Part shown: positions 1-11,524 of the stretch, piece by piece
Layout of the letters: each line of letters opens with the position of its first letter
Position numbering within the stretch: position 1 is the first letter of the stretch
Source of the DNA: Siphonodentalium dalli
Taxonomy: Eukaryota > Mollusca > Scaphopoda > Gadilida > Siphonodentaliidae
NCBI GenBank assembly: GCA_032622095.1
Contig: CP136066.1
Span: forward strand, 58,742,609 to 58,806,608
Length of the DNA stretch: 64,000 nucleotides
Reading direction: 5' to 3'
The notes under the pieces: model-generated
Database searches by the model: none
What the model saw: the letters and a program-made list of their open reading frames with translations, nothing else
Told to the model about the DNA's origin: nothing
Translations under genes and position numbers: made by a program

Positions 1-1612
1 TATACATATTTCCTTCTCAACATTGACAAAGAGAACACATTATCGCATACAAACATAGCACTTGCGCTACATGATCTTGTATAATTTATAAGAATTATTA
101 TAGCTAATATTAAGTTTGTTCATGCACTCTTTAGATTAGTTGAACCAATGATGTGCACAATATAATGGCTATACAAATCTTTGTAAGAGAAACTGTAATA
201 GCATAAGGTGAACATTTTGAAAAAATTCTGATCAGCATGTTTGCATGGGTACAGATCGAACGATATTGGCATTCATTGTCATCTTCATCAGACGACTATA
301 GACCAAGTTTATACTCCAATTCTATATACCTTACTTCTATTTAAATTCGTGCAGTACTATTTTTCATGTACCCATTGGTGTGCGAATTTAAAACTAAGTA
401 AAAAATAGCACTTATATTTACATATGGGCAACCAATCAATCTCAACGCCATTAATCAATGTACGTATAAAGCAATAAATCATGGTTAGATCTATGATGTT
501 GAAATGCTTCTAAGAAATGCACATATTCCAGAATGAAAGCGTGTCTCCATATTTCTACCCTGGGTGACACTGGTCAAACATTCTTTATAGTTATGTAATT
601 AAAATACACGCAACCATACAATAGTTGATTTGTTTTCTAAAGTCAACAACCTATTTAGATACATGGTTATGGTTTTACTTCTTTCGAGTTCAATTCCATG
701 ATGTTCATAAATATTTATTAAATATAAATATGCTTATTTGGACCATAGAAAAGCACCCATCTTCACAACAAAATTATTACTCAGTTGTGTTCAATTGGAT
801 GAAATTTTTTTTTTTGAGGTGGTCTTTGATATGCCGGGTAGACATGTATCTTCAGTGATAATTAAGAACTGAAACATGACTTTTATGAAAAATATATATT
901 TGTCAGTTTGGAATTCGCACAGCCGAATTCAAAGTACGTGAATTCAAAACTGACCGAAAAATAGAAGTGAGCGAATTTAAATACAAATAAGGTATACCAT
1001 ATGCTGGCCATTGTCCACATGTACATGTCTTGTCTATCTTGATATAACAAGTATAGTTTATCAGTGTGCAATTCCAAATGCAACGTAACTAAAAAAAAAT
1101 ATTCATGTGTTTCCAGTATCGGTCCAAAAATATTTTGGGTTGGTACATGTAGGTAGAGAATTTTTTTTTTGTAAGTTGAAAATTGGGATAAATTATGCCC
1201 ATATTACATACTAATCTAGATAATATATAGCTAGAACACAAGGAGATGATTTTGCTGGGAATTATGACTAATCACGCAGTTTGTAAGATTGATCTTTAAT
1301 ATAAAGAAGAGTGTTGTGTCGTTTATTGCGCATTCCTGTTATGTCGGACATCGGCGGTTTTGGTAGGGTTGGTCGGATGCTGGAAACACAGGTCTTTTTT
1401 TTAGGCCTTATATATAAATGTGTCATTATCACCATTGCCTATGTGCCACTATCATTTTCTGACAGAGACCAGCCCGGAGGGCGACTTGGGAGACATCTTC
1501 TCCCTAAAATATGCCACTTCTCCATATTTTTAGAACTTCTCTCTCATAGATCAGTAAAGCTTTGTTCGATAACGGCATGTTTGAAGCGTATTTACCAATC
1601 ATAATGGTATAC
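1..1612. other. Intronic or intergenic AT-rich DNA, nothing recognised
   Basis: No exon, RNA gene or clear repeat could be supported here. Short open frames lack codon bias or splice context. It probably lies in an upstream intron of the YLPM1-like gene, because the first exon seen in the window (6627) begins inside the protein. Confidence 0.4.
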
Positions 1613-1736
1613 TTAACCCTTTGAGTGCCAGGTCCGATTTTTGTATCAACCCGTATACCCTGTGCCAATGCATTCTCTTATATATGCGAGTCGACCATAG
1701 GTCGCCTCGCATATATAAGAGAATGCATTGGCCTAC

Positions 1737-1786
<50 letters not shown>

Positions 1787-1873
1787 TTTTAATATATTTT
1801 ATTATATTCTTTAACAGACTTATTGTGTAGGTTTAGGGCCGATAATATCGGCCCCTGGCACTCAAAGGGTTAA
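1613..1873. mobile_element. TTAA-flanked MITE, family A (copy 1)
   Basis: TTAA on both sides (1613-1616, 1870-1873). Terminal inverted repeats begin CCCTTTGAGTGCCAGG and end CCTGGCACTCAAAGGG. Inside is a near-perfect hairpin at about 1662-1733 (arms starting GCCAATGCATTC, loop around CGACCATAGGTCG), followed by a T run of about 43 (1740-1782). TTAA target and CCC/GGG ends are typical of piggyBac-type elements. The element is far too short for a transposase, so it is non-autonomous. Confidence 0.85.
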
Positions 1874-2062
1874 TCATTATAATGGTTTTATAAATTGGTT
1901 CTTGTATTGCATAAAGGTGATGTTGGAGAGTAAATTGAACTTCAACCTTTATGACTTCTCCCAGATAACAGTCCATTTCTACTTAATAATCTAATAGGGA
2001 GAAGTTGAATTCTCACAATTTGAATTCTTCTAGACTGGTTCATGTATTTCCAATAATATGAT

Positions 2063-2205
2063 ACAGTAATGCCCTAAATAATCGACTCCTTAACCACAGC
2101 AGGATATGGGTAATTTTTCAGGATTTAGTCGGAAATATGGCTTGTTGCCATTCCTTGGAAAGCTCTCACTGAGTTAAGGAGTCAATTATTTAGGGCATTA
2201 CTGTA
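2063..2205. mobile_element. Palindromic MITE, family E (copy 1, internally deleted)
   Basis: Ends are inverted copies of ACAGTAATGCCCTAA. Each arm then reads through 'CGACTCCTTAACCACAGCAG' or its complement and the 'TTTAGTCGGAAATATGG' segment. The centre of the palindrome is shorter than in the copy at 2479. Confidence 0.75.
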
Positions 2206-2478
2206 GGTTTAGATAGTAAGTCAAATTACTACAATCCTTTTCTGTGACCTGTGATGATATAATATTAAATTTTAAAACCCCTTGTTTATAGGACAATATG
2301 TGATAACGTATGGTGAACATAGCTGTTGTGTATATATGCTGCATACTGACTAAGTGTACAATTCAAGTTGTACCATCATTTATTTAGGTAGTATTGCTCT
2401 TGATACATGCCATCACACTTCCCAAATGTCAAATTTGTACCAGCATTGCGCATTCCGATTGATCTATCAAGAACTACT

Positions 2479-2697
2479 ACAGTAATGCCCTAAGTAATCG
2501 ACTGATTAACCACAGCAGAATTATGAGTAACTTTTCAGGATTTAGTCGGAAATATGGCTTGTTGCCATTCATCGGAAAGCTCTCGGGAAGAGCTTTCCGA
2601 TGAATGGCAACAAGCCATATTTCCGACTAAATCCTGAAAAGTTACCCATAATTCTGCTGTGGTTAAGGAGTCGATTACTTAGGGCATTTAATACTGT
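2479..2697. mobile_element. Palindromic MITE, family E (copy 2, nearly full)
   Basis: Nearly perfect inverted repeat about the centre near 2585, where AGAGCTTTCC meets its complement. Outer ends read ACAGTAATGCCCTAAGTAAT and TACTTAGGGCATT. The right end carries a few extra bases before CTGTA. The whole element can fold into one hairpin with arms of about 100 bp. Confidence 0.8.
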
Positions 2698-2729
2698 AAC
2701 TTTAGTTTTCCATTATCCAGTATATATTG

Positions 2730-3560
2730 TTAACCCTTTCTGAACTAAATACTCATTGATGAGTAGTTTTTCCATTGGAAATGTTCAGATAATAATTTAA
2801 CAAATGACCACTGAACAAGCCTTGAAATAGTGTGTCTGTCATTTGCAGAATGAGGTCCCCAGAGGGTGAATTTAGTGACGCTACCCCCGCACAGTGGGCT
2901 AGCATCACTAAATTCACACTCTGGGAACCTCATTCTGTTTAGGCCTTAGCAGAATGAGGTTCACAGAGGGTGAATTTGGTGTTGCTAGCCTGCTGTGCGG
3001 GATAGCATCACTAAATTCACCCTCTGGGGACCTTATTCTGCAAATGACAGACACACTATTTCAATGCTTGCCACTGAAATAGGACTCATTCTGTACTTCG
3101 TATTATCTGTCGTCTACTTAGTGAACATTCAGACGATACAATCGTAAGTGGAGGAATCGGGCCCGACAAAATTGTGGATAGTTTGTTCACACGATTGCGA
3201 TGTCGCCGTAGATGATATCGTGGGTTGTTCGTAAGCATGTGATTGACTACCCTATGATCATTCCAGCTACGATTTTTACATACACATGACTGCGATTACG
3301 TTGCAAGTGGAGGTAGCCAAGGATATGGCAAGATTTCGCATCTGAAATGCTTGATATTATTTTGTTACTTGCGATATTGACATGAGCATGCGCAGTCCAA
3401 CTACCGGTTACTTCTATGATGGAAATCTTTTCACTTACGATTGAATCATGGTCATCTGAACGTTCACTTAGTTTTCCTGAAAACCCCATCAAATGGATAT
3501 TATACCATTCCAATATATACTTTTATAACTGAGTTGGAAAATTCATTTGGTATAGAAAGC
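2730..3560. mobile_element. TTAA MITE, family C (copy 1, long, with nested family D)
   Basis: Begins TTAACCCTTTCTGAACTAAA and ends near ATTTGGTATAGAAAG. It holds the family signatures ATGTTCAGATAATAA near the left end and CCATTCCAATATATAC near the right. A family D palindrome sits inside (2815-3075), and about 370 bp of further internal sequence (3130-3500) is not shared with the short copies. The right TTAA is degraded. Confidence 0.65.
2815..3075. mobile_element. Palindromic element, family D (copy 1, nested in family C)
   Basis: Outer arms CCTTGAAATAGTGTGTCTGT and the complement ending in ACACACTATTTCA. Within each arm is a smaller hairpin whose arms contain GAGGGTGAATTTAGTG and CACTAAATTCACCCTC. 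Related copies are at 6862, 16490 and 62350. Confidence 0.75.
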
Positions 3561-4636
3561 CTTGATGAGCAGTGTCATTGAGACATTGACAATCACACAC
3601 AGCTATATCATTGAGTAGCTTGGTGTCGTAAAACCATGGTCACCGCTGCATTGTTGGCTATATATATAGTTGTCATCGATGGCGTATTTGAAGTTCGCTT
3701 GCAGTAATTTTTATGCAGATTACTGACAACTACGCTTAACAGTAGGATAATTTAGAACACAATATTTCGAGTTATGTCTGAATTTATTCATTTCTCGAAA
3801 AAGTTTGCGCTCCTCGTGAATTAATAGGAAGCTATTTGGAATGGTTTCCAAGCAATCCCATGGAACATACCCAGAGATTTCATACATCAAAAAGAGGTAT
3901 TTACACAGTTTATATTGATTTATGGTAGATAAACGTACCCGCAGCCAACCAATGTTTTAATATCAGTATCTATCGATTCATGAACTCACTGGCCAGCTGG
4001 CTTGTTCACAAACTGTTTACAGCAGAACGGTCAGTCCTCGAAATCGGCCATGGCAATAAGCAATTCCATGGCAACATGTGTAATCTAACATGCCACGCAT
4101 TAAATTTACCGTGCGACATATTTCCCAATTTTGAGGGCTGGATCTTTTAACTCCTGAATATACCATAGTTAGGTGTGCACTCCATGATAATTCCCCATAT
4201 CGCAGATTCCACTTGAATTATGTATTACGCAGCAAGCCCTTGCCCAAAGTTATATATTGTTCTTATGAAGCTCTTATCTTGTTCATTGAAAATAGATGCT
4301 GTGTACATGGATAGTGTAAAATTCCAAATGTAGATTTCCAATATACATTAACTATAGTTAAAACCCAGCCCTTTGTTCTACCTCGCCCTTCTACTTTACA
4401 AATGGGCCCTTTATAACACAAGTTAATATTCGCAATCTACAACGTTCATGTCTCCCAATCTACATGTACATGTATGTACAATGAGCTCCCGCAGAGACCT
4501 CTAACAGAGAAATAGTTTTATTCTACATCCGCCCACAAAAACAAACATCTGCATACTCCATAACCCCATGTAATCCATTTTCTAGTCGGTAGAGGCGTGC
4601 TGCTGCATTATGAGCAACCAAAGTCGGTTAATTTAT
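3561..4636. other. Gene-free stretch, nothing recognised
   Basis: AT-rich sequence without convincing exons or repeat ends. Presumably intronic, since it lies upstream of a YLPM1-like internal exon. Confidence 0.35.
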
Positions 4637-4806
4637 GATAATGGACCAAGTTCAAATTGCAAACTGAGGTTATATGCGTGGGCATTCAGCTGTTGATCCT
4701 AGAATTTTAGCCAAGGGAAAAAGATAATGGACCAAGTTCAAATTGCAAACTGAGGTTATATGCGTGGGCATTCAGCTGTTGATCCTAGAATTTTAGCCAA
4801 GGGAAA
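4637..4806. repeat. Tandem duplication, 86-bp unit, two copies
   Basis: The segment starting GATAATGGACCAAGTTCAAA at 4637 is repeated at 4723 almost without change, head to tail. Near-identity implies a recent duplication. Confidence 0.9.
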
Positions 4807-6078
4807 CTTTCTAGCCAAAGCAATTTTTTACCCTAGGTAAATTTCTGCTAATTAGTTGGATCAAACCAACTTGATGTTGTCTATCTTTCTGCATTATTTT
4901 GTACTAAGTGGCCTGTGGCAACACCCACTCTGCTCTCTGTAGTTAACATGTGTATGGAGAAACCATAGTTAATGAACACCGCTCGATTCAATTTGATGTT
5001 TATATATACAATGTCGAGATTCATCGGAATAAAACAAATCTCCAATTTGCAGGGCACTAAATGAATCACACCCACAGAGCGTATAACATAGCTGCAGTAG
5101 TGGCTGCCTATGGGTTTAAACTGATGTGGGGTTGTTACAATTGTATCATGTACGGTTCTGCTTTCCACTCCAAAATGAATCAAATAGTCAGTCGGCTGTT
5201 GACCCCCTCATTCCCTCAGGATTTCAACTGCGTAGGTACGTCATCCTGACGAAAATTAGTTAGTGATTACAATGAAAAAACAAAACATTCCCGTCATAAC
5301 TATCCAATGAAAAAATATATCTTAAATCCCCTGCTAATGTGAGTTAGATTGCATTTGCTCAGCTCTGTCATTAAGTCCAGAAATCAATTTGTGGCCCTTT
5401 AGTTGACCCCATATTTATTTTGGCGAATTTCTGTTGTAAATTCGTGCAGAAAATCAGGTTCATTGATTCAGGCAGTATAGCGATAGATTGTCACAGATTT
5501 TGCGAAAAGCCTGACCTCTGACCTTACAACAAAAAGTGACCCAGGTTTCAAGTTACTATTTAGTAAGTATGACATTTGTAACAAATTAAAAAAATTGTAA
5601 TCATTTTGTAAAATAATTATTTTTCAGAAATTAATGAATGTTTTTTTCAGCTGTAGTTACTTTATTTATACAATAAATGTATGTTTTAATGTGTGTTTAT
5701 ACGATTTGCTCATGAAACATGATAGTGCAGAAAAATCGACATATTATTAAAATATAAATTCGTAACTTTAAAAAAATTATTCATTGTTGAATTCTTTTCC
5801 TCGAAAATGTTGTTTCATAATTTGTTTTGGAAAACATTATATATTATCAATTTCCAAATTTTTGTAAGATTTATTTTATACCCACTGAAGTCTTCATAAT
5901 ACAGCAGTAATTCTGTTGCCATGACGATTTCTGGGGATCAATATTATGCCTTACATTTTCTGAAACGTCCTTTGCAAATGAATTTCTTTTTTTTGGGCCA
6001 TTATAACATTCAAGCTCTCACCTTGAGAAATATTATTGTGACATGTAAAATCCTATTGTTCAAGTCACATGTCTATAG
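4807..6078. other. Gene-free stretch, nothing recognised
   Basis: AT-rich intron-like DNA with homopolymer runs. Open frames at 4881-5183 (minus) and 5061-5249 (plus) overlap each other and match no family I know. Confidence 0.35.
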
Positions 6079-6205
6079 GAGGGTTTCTTCTGATCGGCGA
6101 CTACCGTCCTGGAAATTCTCTGTGTTTATTCCTGAATTCTCTGTGTTAATTCCTGTAAGAGGGTCTCTTCTGATCAGCGACTACCTACCTTCCGGGATAT
6201 TCTCT
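6079..6205. repeat. Imperfect tandem duplication, 80-bp period
   Basis: GAGGGTTTCTTCTGATC at 6079 recurs as GAGGGTCTCTTCTGATC at 6159, both followed by a similar GCGACTACC segment and ending in ATTCTCT. A short CTCTGTGTT-ATTCCTG motif is itself doubled between them. Confidence 0.75.
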
Positions 6206-6626
6206 AGGCCAAAGAAAAATAAACATCTGGTTTGGGTTACATGTCAGAAAACAATAGTGTCTGTAGGTAGGCCTGACATTTAATTTTTTTAATTAAATTT
6301 TTTTTATGTTTGATATAGTGTGATGGATTTTCATATATTGTACAAGATTTCGATAACAGTAATTTTTTTTATCTTTGTATAGACAGTAATAAAAACAATG
6401 CTTCAAAAAAAGACATAACAACTCATGTTGAGACATTGAAAATATGTTTTTGTGTTTATTATAAAATATTTCAGAAAAATTTCTTGAAAACCATGAAAAA
6501 AACTTTAGGGTAAGGGGCATAAAAAGGGTAGATACGGATACCCAAACCACAAGTATTTTTTTCTTTGGTCCTATGTTAATTTATATTAGGGACACAACTA
6601 TACCATGTGTCCGTTTTATTTTACAG

Positions 6627-6684
6627 GGATTTCCTGTGAAGAAAAGTAAATGGGAAGTAGATACGAATTTAGAAGGACAATTAG
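6627..6684 (+). CDS. YLPM1: YLPM1-like protein, internal coding exon
   Basis: Acceptor TTTTATTTTACAG ends at 6626 and donor GTAATT starts at 6685. The 58-nt exon starts on a codon boundary and encodes GFPVKKSKWEVDTNLEGQL plus one base of a split codon. The next exon (12257) begins AT, completing GAT (Asp), so the join reads EGQL-D-KLDGIHLGKRK. The basic-acidic KKSKWEVD string fits the linker upstream of the conserved YLPM1 tail. I assign it to YLPM1 by phase and position rather than by a strong family signature. The intron before it extends past the window start or to an exon I could not see. Another small exon between 6684 and 12257 is not excluded. Confidence 0.6.
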
Positions 6685-6861
6685 GTAATTATCTATTATC
6701 AACAAACTACATGTTAATGTATATATTTTGTGTGCCCTACAACATGGCGCATGTTATAAAATGATTTTATTTTTCTAAATATAGTATTCAAATCTTTTTC
6801 AGATACCGTGGCATTGGAGACTTATAATAGTACTTATAGCTTATTCAACACCCTCTATTCT

Positions 6862-7298
6862 CAGCTATAACATAAATGTGACAACACAGTCTTGGAATAG
6901 TGTGTCATTTGCACAATGATGTCCCGAGAGTGTGTATTTAGTGACGCTATCCTGTATGGCGAGGTAGCATCCCCAAATTCACCCTCGAGGAAACTCATTA
7001 TGCTTAGGCCTCAACTGCTATGGGAGAACTAGGATCAGATTGAATTTCCCCAGTTGAAGTTAGTGATGTTCACCCATTAGTCACCTTGATTATGCATTTA
7101 ATCTTCTGAAAATTAGGGGATATAGAAACTCAACAGACGGGGAAAAAGTAACTAAAAACAATGTTAATTTGAGGCTATAGATACTTCCCAGAAGATGAGG
7201 CCTAAGCAGTGTGGGGTTGCATCACTAAATTCACCCTCTGGGCACCTCATTCTGCAAATGACAGCCACACTATTCCACAGCCACATTTGTTATAGCTG
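6862..7298. mobile_element. Palindromic element, family D (copy 2, long form)
   Basis: Ends CAGCTATAACATAAATGTG and the near-complement ending in TTATAGCTG, followed inward by TGGAATAGTGTG and its complement. The long interior (about 7010-7200) is shared with the copy at 62350-62825, including GATGTTCACCCATTAGTCAC and GGGGATATAGAAACT. Copies at 2815 and 16490 lack this interior. Confidence 0.75.
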
Positions 7299-7380
7299 GA
7301 CACTGACATGAATTACGATAATTGATGCAGAATTCTCATATCATTTTAGAGTTCTCTCCCCTGCATGTTCTCACAATTGC

Positions 7381-7889
7381 TTAAAGATGTCCTGTCCAAT
7401 TAACACCCCAATATTACTATTTCATTAGATTTGAGTGTGAAATTAGTTAATTTGAGTTGAGGAACCCACCTTTCAACACACAGTTATTAGATTTTGATTT
7501 TTTAAATCTATTATATTCTGCACCTCGATTTCCATTTATGGTATGCCTGGTTCGAGCTACCCAGGCAGCCCGTATCATCACAAATGTAAACAAACATCTT
7601 TCACGTGTGATCGGCATGGTATTATATATGAAAGCCACCACAAATCGTGACGTTGGGTGGCCTCTCAAACTTTCGTTACGATATCCGTGCATCTCCAAAT
7701 ATAATTCTGGTAGAATTTTTGCTTGGCTGTCAAATATTCAACGTTAATAAAATAAATCGATTTCAAAATCAAAACCTGATAATTCTGAGCTTTGAAGGAT
7801 GGGTTCCTCAACTCAAATCAAATATCCCCCCCCCCCCCACATGAAGAAATAGTAAATTAGGGGTGTTAATGCCGACAGGGCATCTTTAA
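7381..7889. mobile_element. TTAA MITE, family G (copy 1)
   Basis: TTAAAGATGTCCTGTC at the left and GACAGGGCATCTTTAA at the right give a TTAA-ended inverted repeat. Inner arms carry AATTAACACCCCAATATTAC and GAGTTGAGGAACCCACC with their complements near the right end. A C run lies at about 7827-7839. The overlapping plus and minus open frames inside are by-products of the inverted repeats. Confidence 0.75.
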
Positions 7890-7967
7890 TCTTTAATTCA
7901 CATGTTTATGTCACTCACTTTTTCTGCCCCTAGTAATTGATTTCATGAGAATCATCTCATTAGTGGT

Positions 7968-8555
7968 TATACTCGATAGCCGAGTGGTTAGCGTGTTCGA
8001 CTTGTAATGTTAGCACAGCATCATAATGTTCACTCCCGGCTGTGAGTATTGAGTTAGTGCATTCGACTTTTAATGTCATCACTGCATCATAATGTTCACT
8101 CCCGGCTGTGGACTCTTGAGTTAGTGCATTCGATGTGTAATGTCAGCACAGCATTATGAGCTCACTCCCGCCAGTGGACTATTGTGTTTACCTGACCAGT
8201 GGCCTTGGTCGGATTAAGCGGTGCGGGGCTGTAATCATATGTTGTTCAAATCTTGCGCCAAGTTATGACCCTCGAGCAAGATCACTCATTCTATGATTGC
8301 TTTGTCACATCTAGATGCGTAATATTAGGTACATGGTGTGTTGGGCAAGCTTTAGTTTGTATGGGGTGTGTATGTGTGTGTGTATGTGTGCATATCTCGC
8401 AGCTCCAGTGAAGCGCCTGTAAATTGGCAGCAAACTCTGCATTTCTCAACAACTGGGGGTACTGGTAATATTGTAACTGTTAAAGCGCTTAAATATTCAT
8501 GTGATTCAGTGCTATACAAAGACTATGCATTATTATTATTAGTGCTAAATTTTTC
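7968..8555 (+). mobile_element. tRNA-derived SINE-like element
   Basis: The head resembles a tRNA promoter: A-box-like TAGCCGAGTGGTTAGCG at about 7977, followed by a degenerate B box. Three imperfect units of about 70 bp containing CACTCCCG follow (8027-8170). The tail holds AGTGCTATACAAAGACTATG then an ATT microsatellite (about 8527-8541), a common SINE 3' end. A TG-rich microsatellite lies at 8363-8390. The tripled B-box region is odd and may reflect internal expansion. Confidence 0.6.
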
Positions 8556-8755
8556 ATTTGTCTTGTGAACTGTTGATAGTGAATTGGTGTAAGATCATGG
8601 CCAGGCACTTACATCACGAATCAAGTCTCTAACCAAAAGCGGGTTTCATTTTAAATTTGTATAAAACATATAACCGTTTTTCTGATGGGGAAAACAGAAC
8701 TAGTTTGTACATGAGCTTTTCAAATTCACAATCCACATTCAGATATCAGTAATCA

Positions 8756-9007
8756 TTAACCCTTTGAGTGCCAGGTCCGATTTTTGTATCAACCCATATA
8801 CCCTGTGCCAATGCATTCTCTTATATATGCGAGTCGACCATAGGTCGCCTCGCATATATAAGAGAATGCATTGGCCTAACAATTATTATTATTTATTTTT
8901 TTTTTACAATTTTTTACAATTTTAATAATTTATTCTTATATTCTTTAACAGACTTATTTTGTAGGTTTAGGGCCGATGAGATCGCCCCCTGGCACTCAAA
9001 GGGTTAA
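8756..9007. mobile_element. TTAA-flanked MITE, family A (copy 2)
   Basis: TTAA at 8756-8759 and 9004-9007, ends CCCTTTGAGTGCCAGG and CCTGGCACTCAAAGGG, hairpin at about 8806-8875. The related locus near 28560-28600 has a single TTAA and no element, which is an empty site showing the exact target duplication. Confidence 0.9.
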
Positions 9008-9185
9008 TAACTAATATTTGTAATAGAAATTTACAAGGAAATAAGTGTCCCGATTTTGAATCGAACACCTCAACCATTGAATAGATTTTAGCAAAATGCA
9101 CTTTCTGTGCACAACAACTATCTAGCTCATCCACTGCATGAATTCCAGATAGCAGCCATCTTCATCTGAAGCGACGGTTTAGGGA

Positions 9186-9418
9186 TTAACCCTTTGAGTG
9201 CCAGGGGCCGATCTCATCGGCCCTAAACCTACAAAATAAGTCTGTTAAAGAATATAAGAATAAATTATTAAAATTGTAAAAAAAATAATTTTTTTTTAGG
9301 TCAATGCATTCTCTTATATATGCGAGGCGACCTATGATCGACTCGCATATATAAGAGAATGCATTGGCACAGGGTATATGGGTTGATCAAAAAATCGACC
9401 TGGCACTCAAAGGGTTAA
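9186..9418. mobile_element. TTAA-flanked MITE, family A (copy 3, inverted)
   Basis: TTAA at 9186-9189 and 9415-9418 with family A ends. The internal order is reversed relative to copies 1 and 2: GGGGCCGATCTCATCGGCCC comes first and the hairpin (about 9300-9370) last. It is inserted in the GCGACGGTTTAGGGATTAA tandem of repeat L. Confidence 0.88.
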
Positions 9419-9630
9419 GCGACGGTTTAGGGATTAAGCGACGGTTTAGAGATTAATTAAGTGGCAGTTTAGTGATTACATTAGTGATGTATGTTCCTGG
9501 CCCTAAAGATTGTAGTGAATGAATGTTTGCGTATTTAGTATCTTGTCATAATTATACTCCTCCTTTTTGCATAGTCTGAAATTTCTGTAAATTCTTTGAC
9601 TGTTTATTTCTTTCTCTCATCATCACAGGT

Positions 9631-9957
9631 TCAGGTACATTCTGAATTCAACTGTTGTAGTTATATTCAACTATAATAGATAAATATGGATCTCGTCGTT
9701 TTGTGAATTTGATTAAAGAGGGATAATACAAAATAATATTTCACAAAAATTATTCAAAATTAATGTTGCACTAATTCGGTACCATGTTTGTTTTTGTGAT
9801 GAAATAACATGACTTGATCCATGGGAATGATTAAATAATGATGGTACATGATAATAAATTCCAATTGTTTCCAGGAAATAGTGGATTTAGTACTGTCAAA
9901 TTTGACGATAGTAGTGTTATAACTGTAATAGTTGAATTCAGGATGTGTCTGACCTGA
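9631..9957. mobile_element. Terminal-inverted-repeat element, family J (copy 1)
   Basis: Left end TCAGGTACATTCTGAATTCA and right end TGAATTCAGGATGTGTCTGA-CCTGA are inverted copies. The interior has ATTCGGTACCATGTTTG and GATCCATG, both seen again at 18763-18920. A TTTGACGATAG-type motif lies near the right end. Confidence 0.65.
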
Positions 9958-10961
9958 ACACTGCTTTCTTTATTTCTATACTTGTGCATGTACAATTTTC
10001 TTATAAAAACTTACATTCTTGAATTGAAATAATGCTTCTGTGAAACATTGATTCTTTACTTGGTTATCAGGCCTGACCGCCTAGATGCAACTAACATATT
10101 TTATTACATGATCCGACCCTTCTTTTGTGGTATAAACCCATTCTATAATACTGATAATCAACGACCGTTTGTATAACAGGAAATAGCACCAGGTGTACTG
10201 AAATGTTGTACAGCAATGTGACCTTTGACTTCCGGCTTGTCGTCTGTTTACATTCCGTATGCTATATCGATGTTTGTGACTATTGTTGATTTAGTTTGAG
10301 CAATATTTCATTAAACTTAAGTCATTAATTACCTCAAAGCATGTTACATATCCCACACCATTTCTTGACATGGAGACTGTGGACAAACTCCAGCTTGACT
10401 TCCGGCTTGATCTATAGAAGCCGCTTTTAGTTTCTTGTCACATTTAAATACGTTTATGGATTTTATGATTTAGTTTTGGATCAAGTAATAAATAGAATTT
10501 TCAAATCGTACCCAGTTTATAGCAAAATTTACAATGAAAATAATATCAAAATCATTGTATTTTTTCCATGTTCTCCTTGGTAATATTTGTATAACAAATT
10601 ATGTATGATTTTTCCAGCTGTACCCTGCGTTACTAGTATTACTTCTCCTACTTATATATAACGTCCCTGGATTCCAGATGGAACATATACATTTCATTGC
10701 AATTATATTGGGTTTTTTTGGTTATATATTTTTACCTGTGTTTATTATGCCACAATAGTTTTATTAGTTGGTTTACATCAAACTTTACGAATATCAGGGG
10801 AAAAAATCTCTTGATGGAAGAAGGGAAAAATTATTCCGCACAATCCTGGTGAATTCAAATCTCATATATTCACTTGAAATAATTTTTAGCGAATAAAAAT
10901 ATATAAAACTATCATATCAGTATCTCATTTATTCTCATTTTCACAATGCTATTTACTTCTA
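9958..10961. other. Gene-free intron stretch, nothing recognised
   Basis: Between YLPM1 exons. CTTCCGGCTTG appears twice (about 10220 and 10400) but no repeat boundary could be drawn. Confidence 0.35.
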
Positions 10962-11044
10962 ATATGTCTGATAGAATGGTTTGGTGAGAAGTCTTATACA
11001 AACTGACCATCATAATCATGAGCAAAAAAATTAAACATTTTCAC
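10962..11044. repeat. Direct repeat flanking SINE and repeat M (left copy)
   Basis: About 80 bp starting ATATGTCTGATAGAATGGT recurs at 12009-12089 with few changes, including GGTTTGGTGAGAAGTCT and CATCATAATCATGAGC. The two copies bracket about 960 bp that contain the SINE-like unit and repeat M. Confidence 0.8.
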
Positions 11045-11080
11045 AATGATATTTACTTTATTCACCCATCAGTAAGACCA

Positions 11081-11455
11081 GCGGGCCTCGGTGGCTCAAT
11101 CGGTTAGGAGTACAACTCCAAGCCGTTTCACCCTCCAGCGCTGGCATTAAGGGTTCAAATCCATATGTTTCCATTGTGGACTTTGTAACTCGAAATTGTT
11201 GCCGATGGTAAGTGGTTTGCATCAGCCATTGATATCACTGTTAGATTAGCCGTAAGTGTGCGAATTTTCTCCACCACTAAAACTGGCAATGTCGGTGATA
11301 TGGAGATAGATAAAGAGTGCATATTTCTTTGATGTGTATGTGGATATGTGCATGAATTTTTGTCATCTTGAATCAGAATTAACCTGATATCAATGTATAC
11401 TCGCCCTCTAAATTCTAAAAATGGGGATGGGCTTATCTTAGAGGACCACCCCATG
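11081..11455 (+). mobile_element. tRNA-derived SINE-like element 2
   Basis: A-box-like TGGCTCAATCGGTTAGGAG at 11092-11110 and B box GGGTTCAAATCC at 11151-11162 have spacing near that of a tRNA gene. No cloverleaf with a paired acceptor stem is visible, and the sequence runs on into non-tRNA DNA. This makes it a SINE head rather than a functional tRNA. The 3' boundary is uncertain. Confidence 0.55.
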
Positions 11456-11524
11456 ATTGCCGTGGGAGCAAAAACATAGACTGGGCTTATCCTCAGGGAT
11501 GGGCTTACTGACGGGTGTATACAG

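Larger units (their letters stand above)
8598..9502. repeat. Dispersed repeat L (copy 1), host of two MITEs
   Basis: Removing the two family A MITEs (8756-9007, 9186-9418) leaves sequence that matches 28415-29858 in order. Shared strings include GTCTCTAACC, TTTTAAATTTGT, TTTACAAGGAAA and GAAGCGACGGTTTAGG. The ends are inverted: CCAGGCACTTACATCAC and GTGATGTATGTTCCTGG, so L is probably itself a terminal-inverted-repeat element. Near the right end the unit GCGACGGTTTAGGGATTAA is tandemly repeated. Confidence 0.7.

Noticed and set aside
1740-1782. Poly(A) tail of a minus-strand retrogene
   Set aside because: The T run lies inside a TTAA MITE at the place where other copies have shorter T-rich sequence, so it is microsatellite growth.
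6803-6830. Additional YLPM1 exon after TTTTTCAG at 6802
   Set aside because: The phase would fit but the reading has no family resemblance and no good donor. The join 6684 to 12257 already gives a sensible sequence.
7447-7747. Overlapping 83- and 96-residue open frames
   Set aside because: They lie in the inverted repeats of a family G MITE and mirror each other.
7977-8045. Functional tRNA gene in the first SINE
   Set aside because: The B box is too degenerate and no cloverleaf forms.
11081-11165. Functional tRNA gene
   Set aside because: A and B boxes are present but no acceptor stem or cloverleaf forms. It fits a SINE head better.
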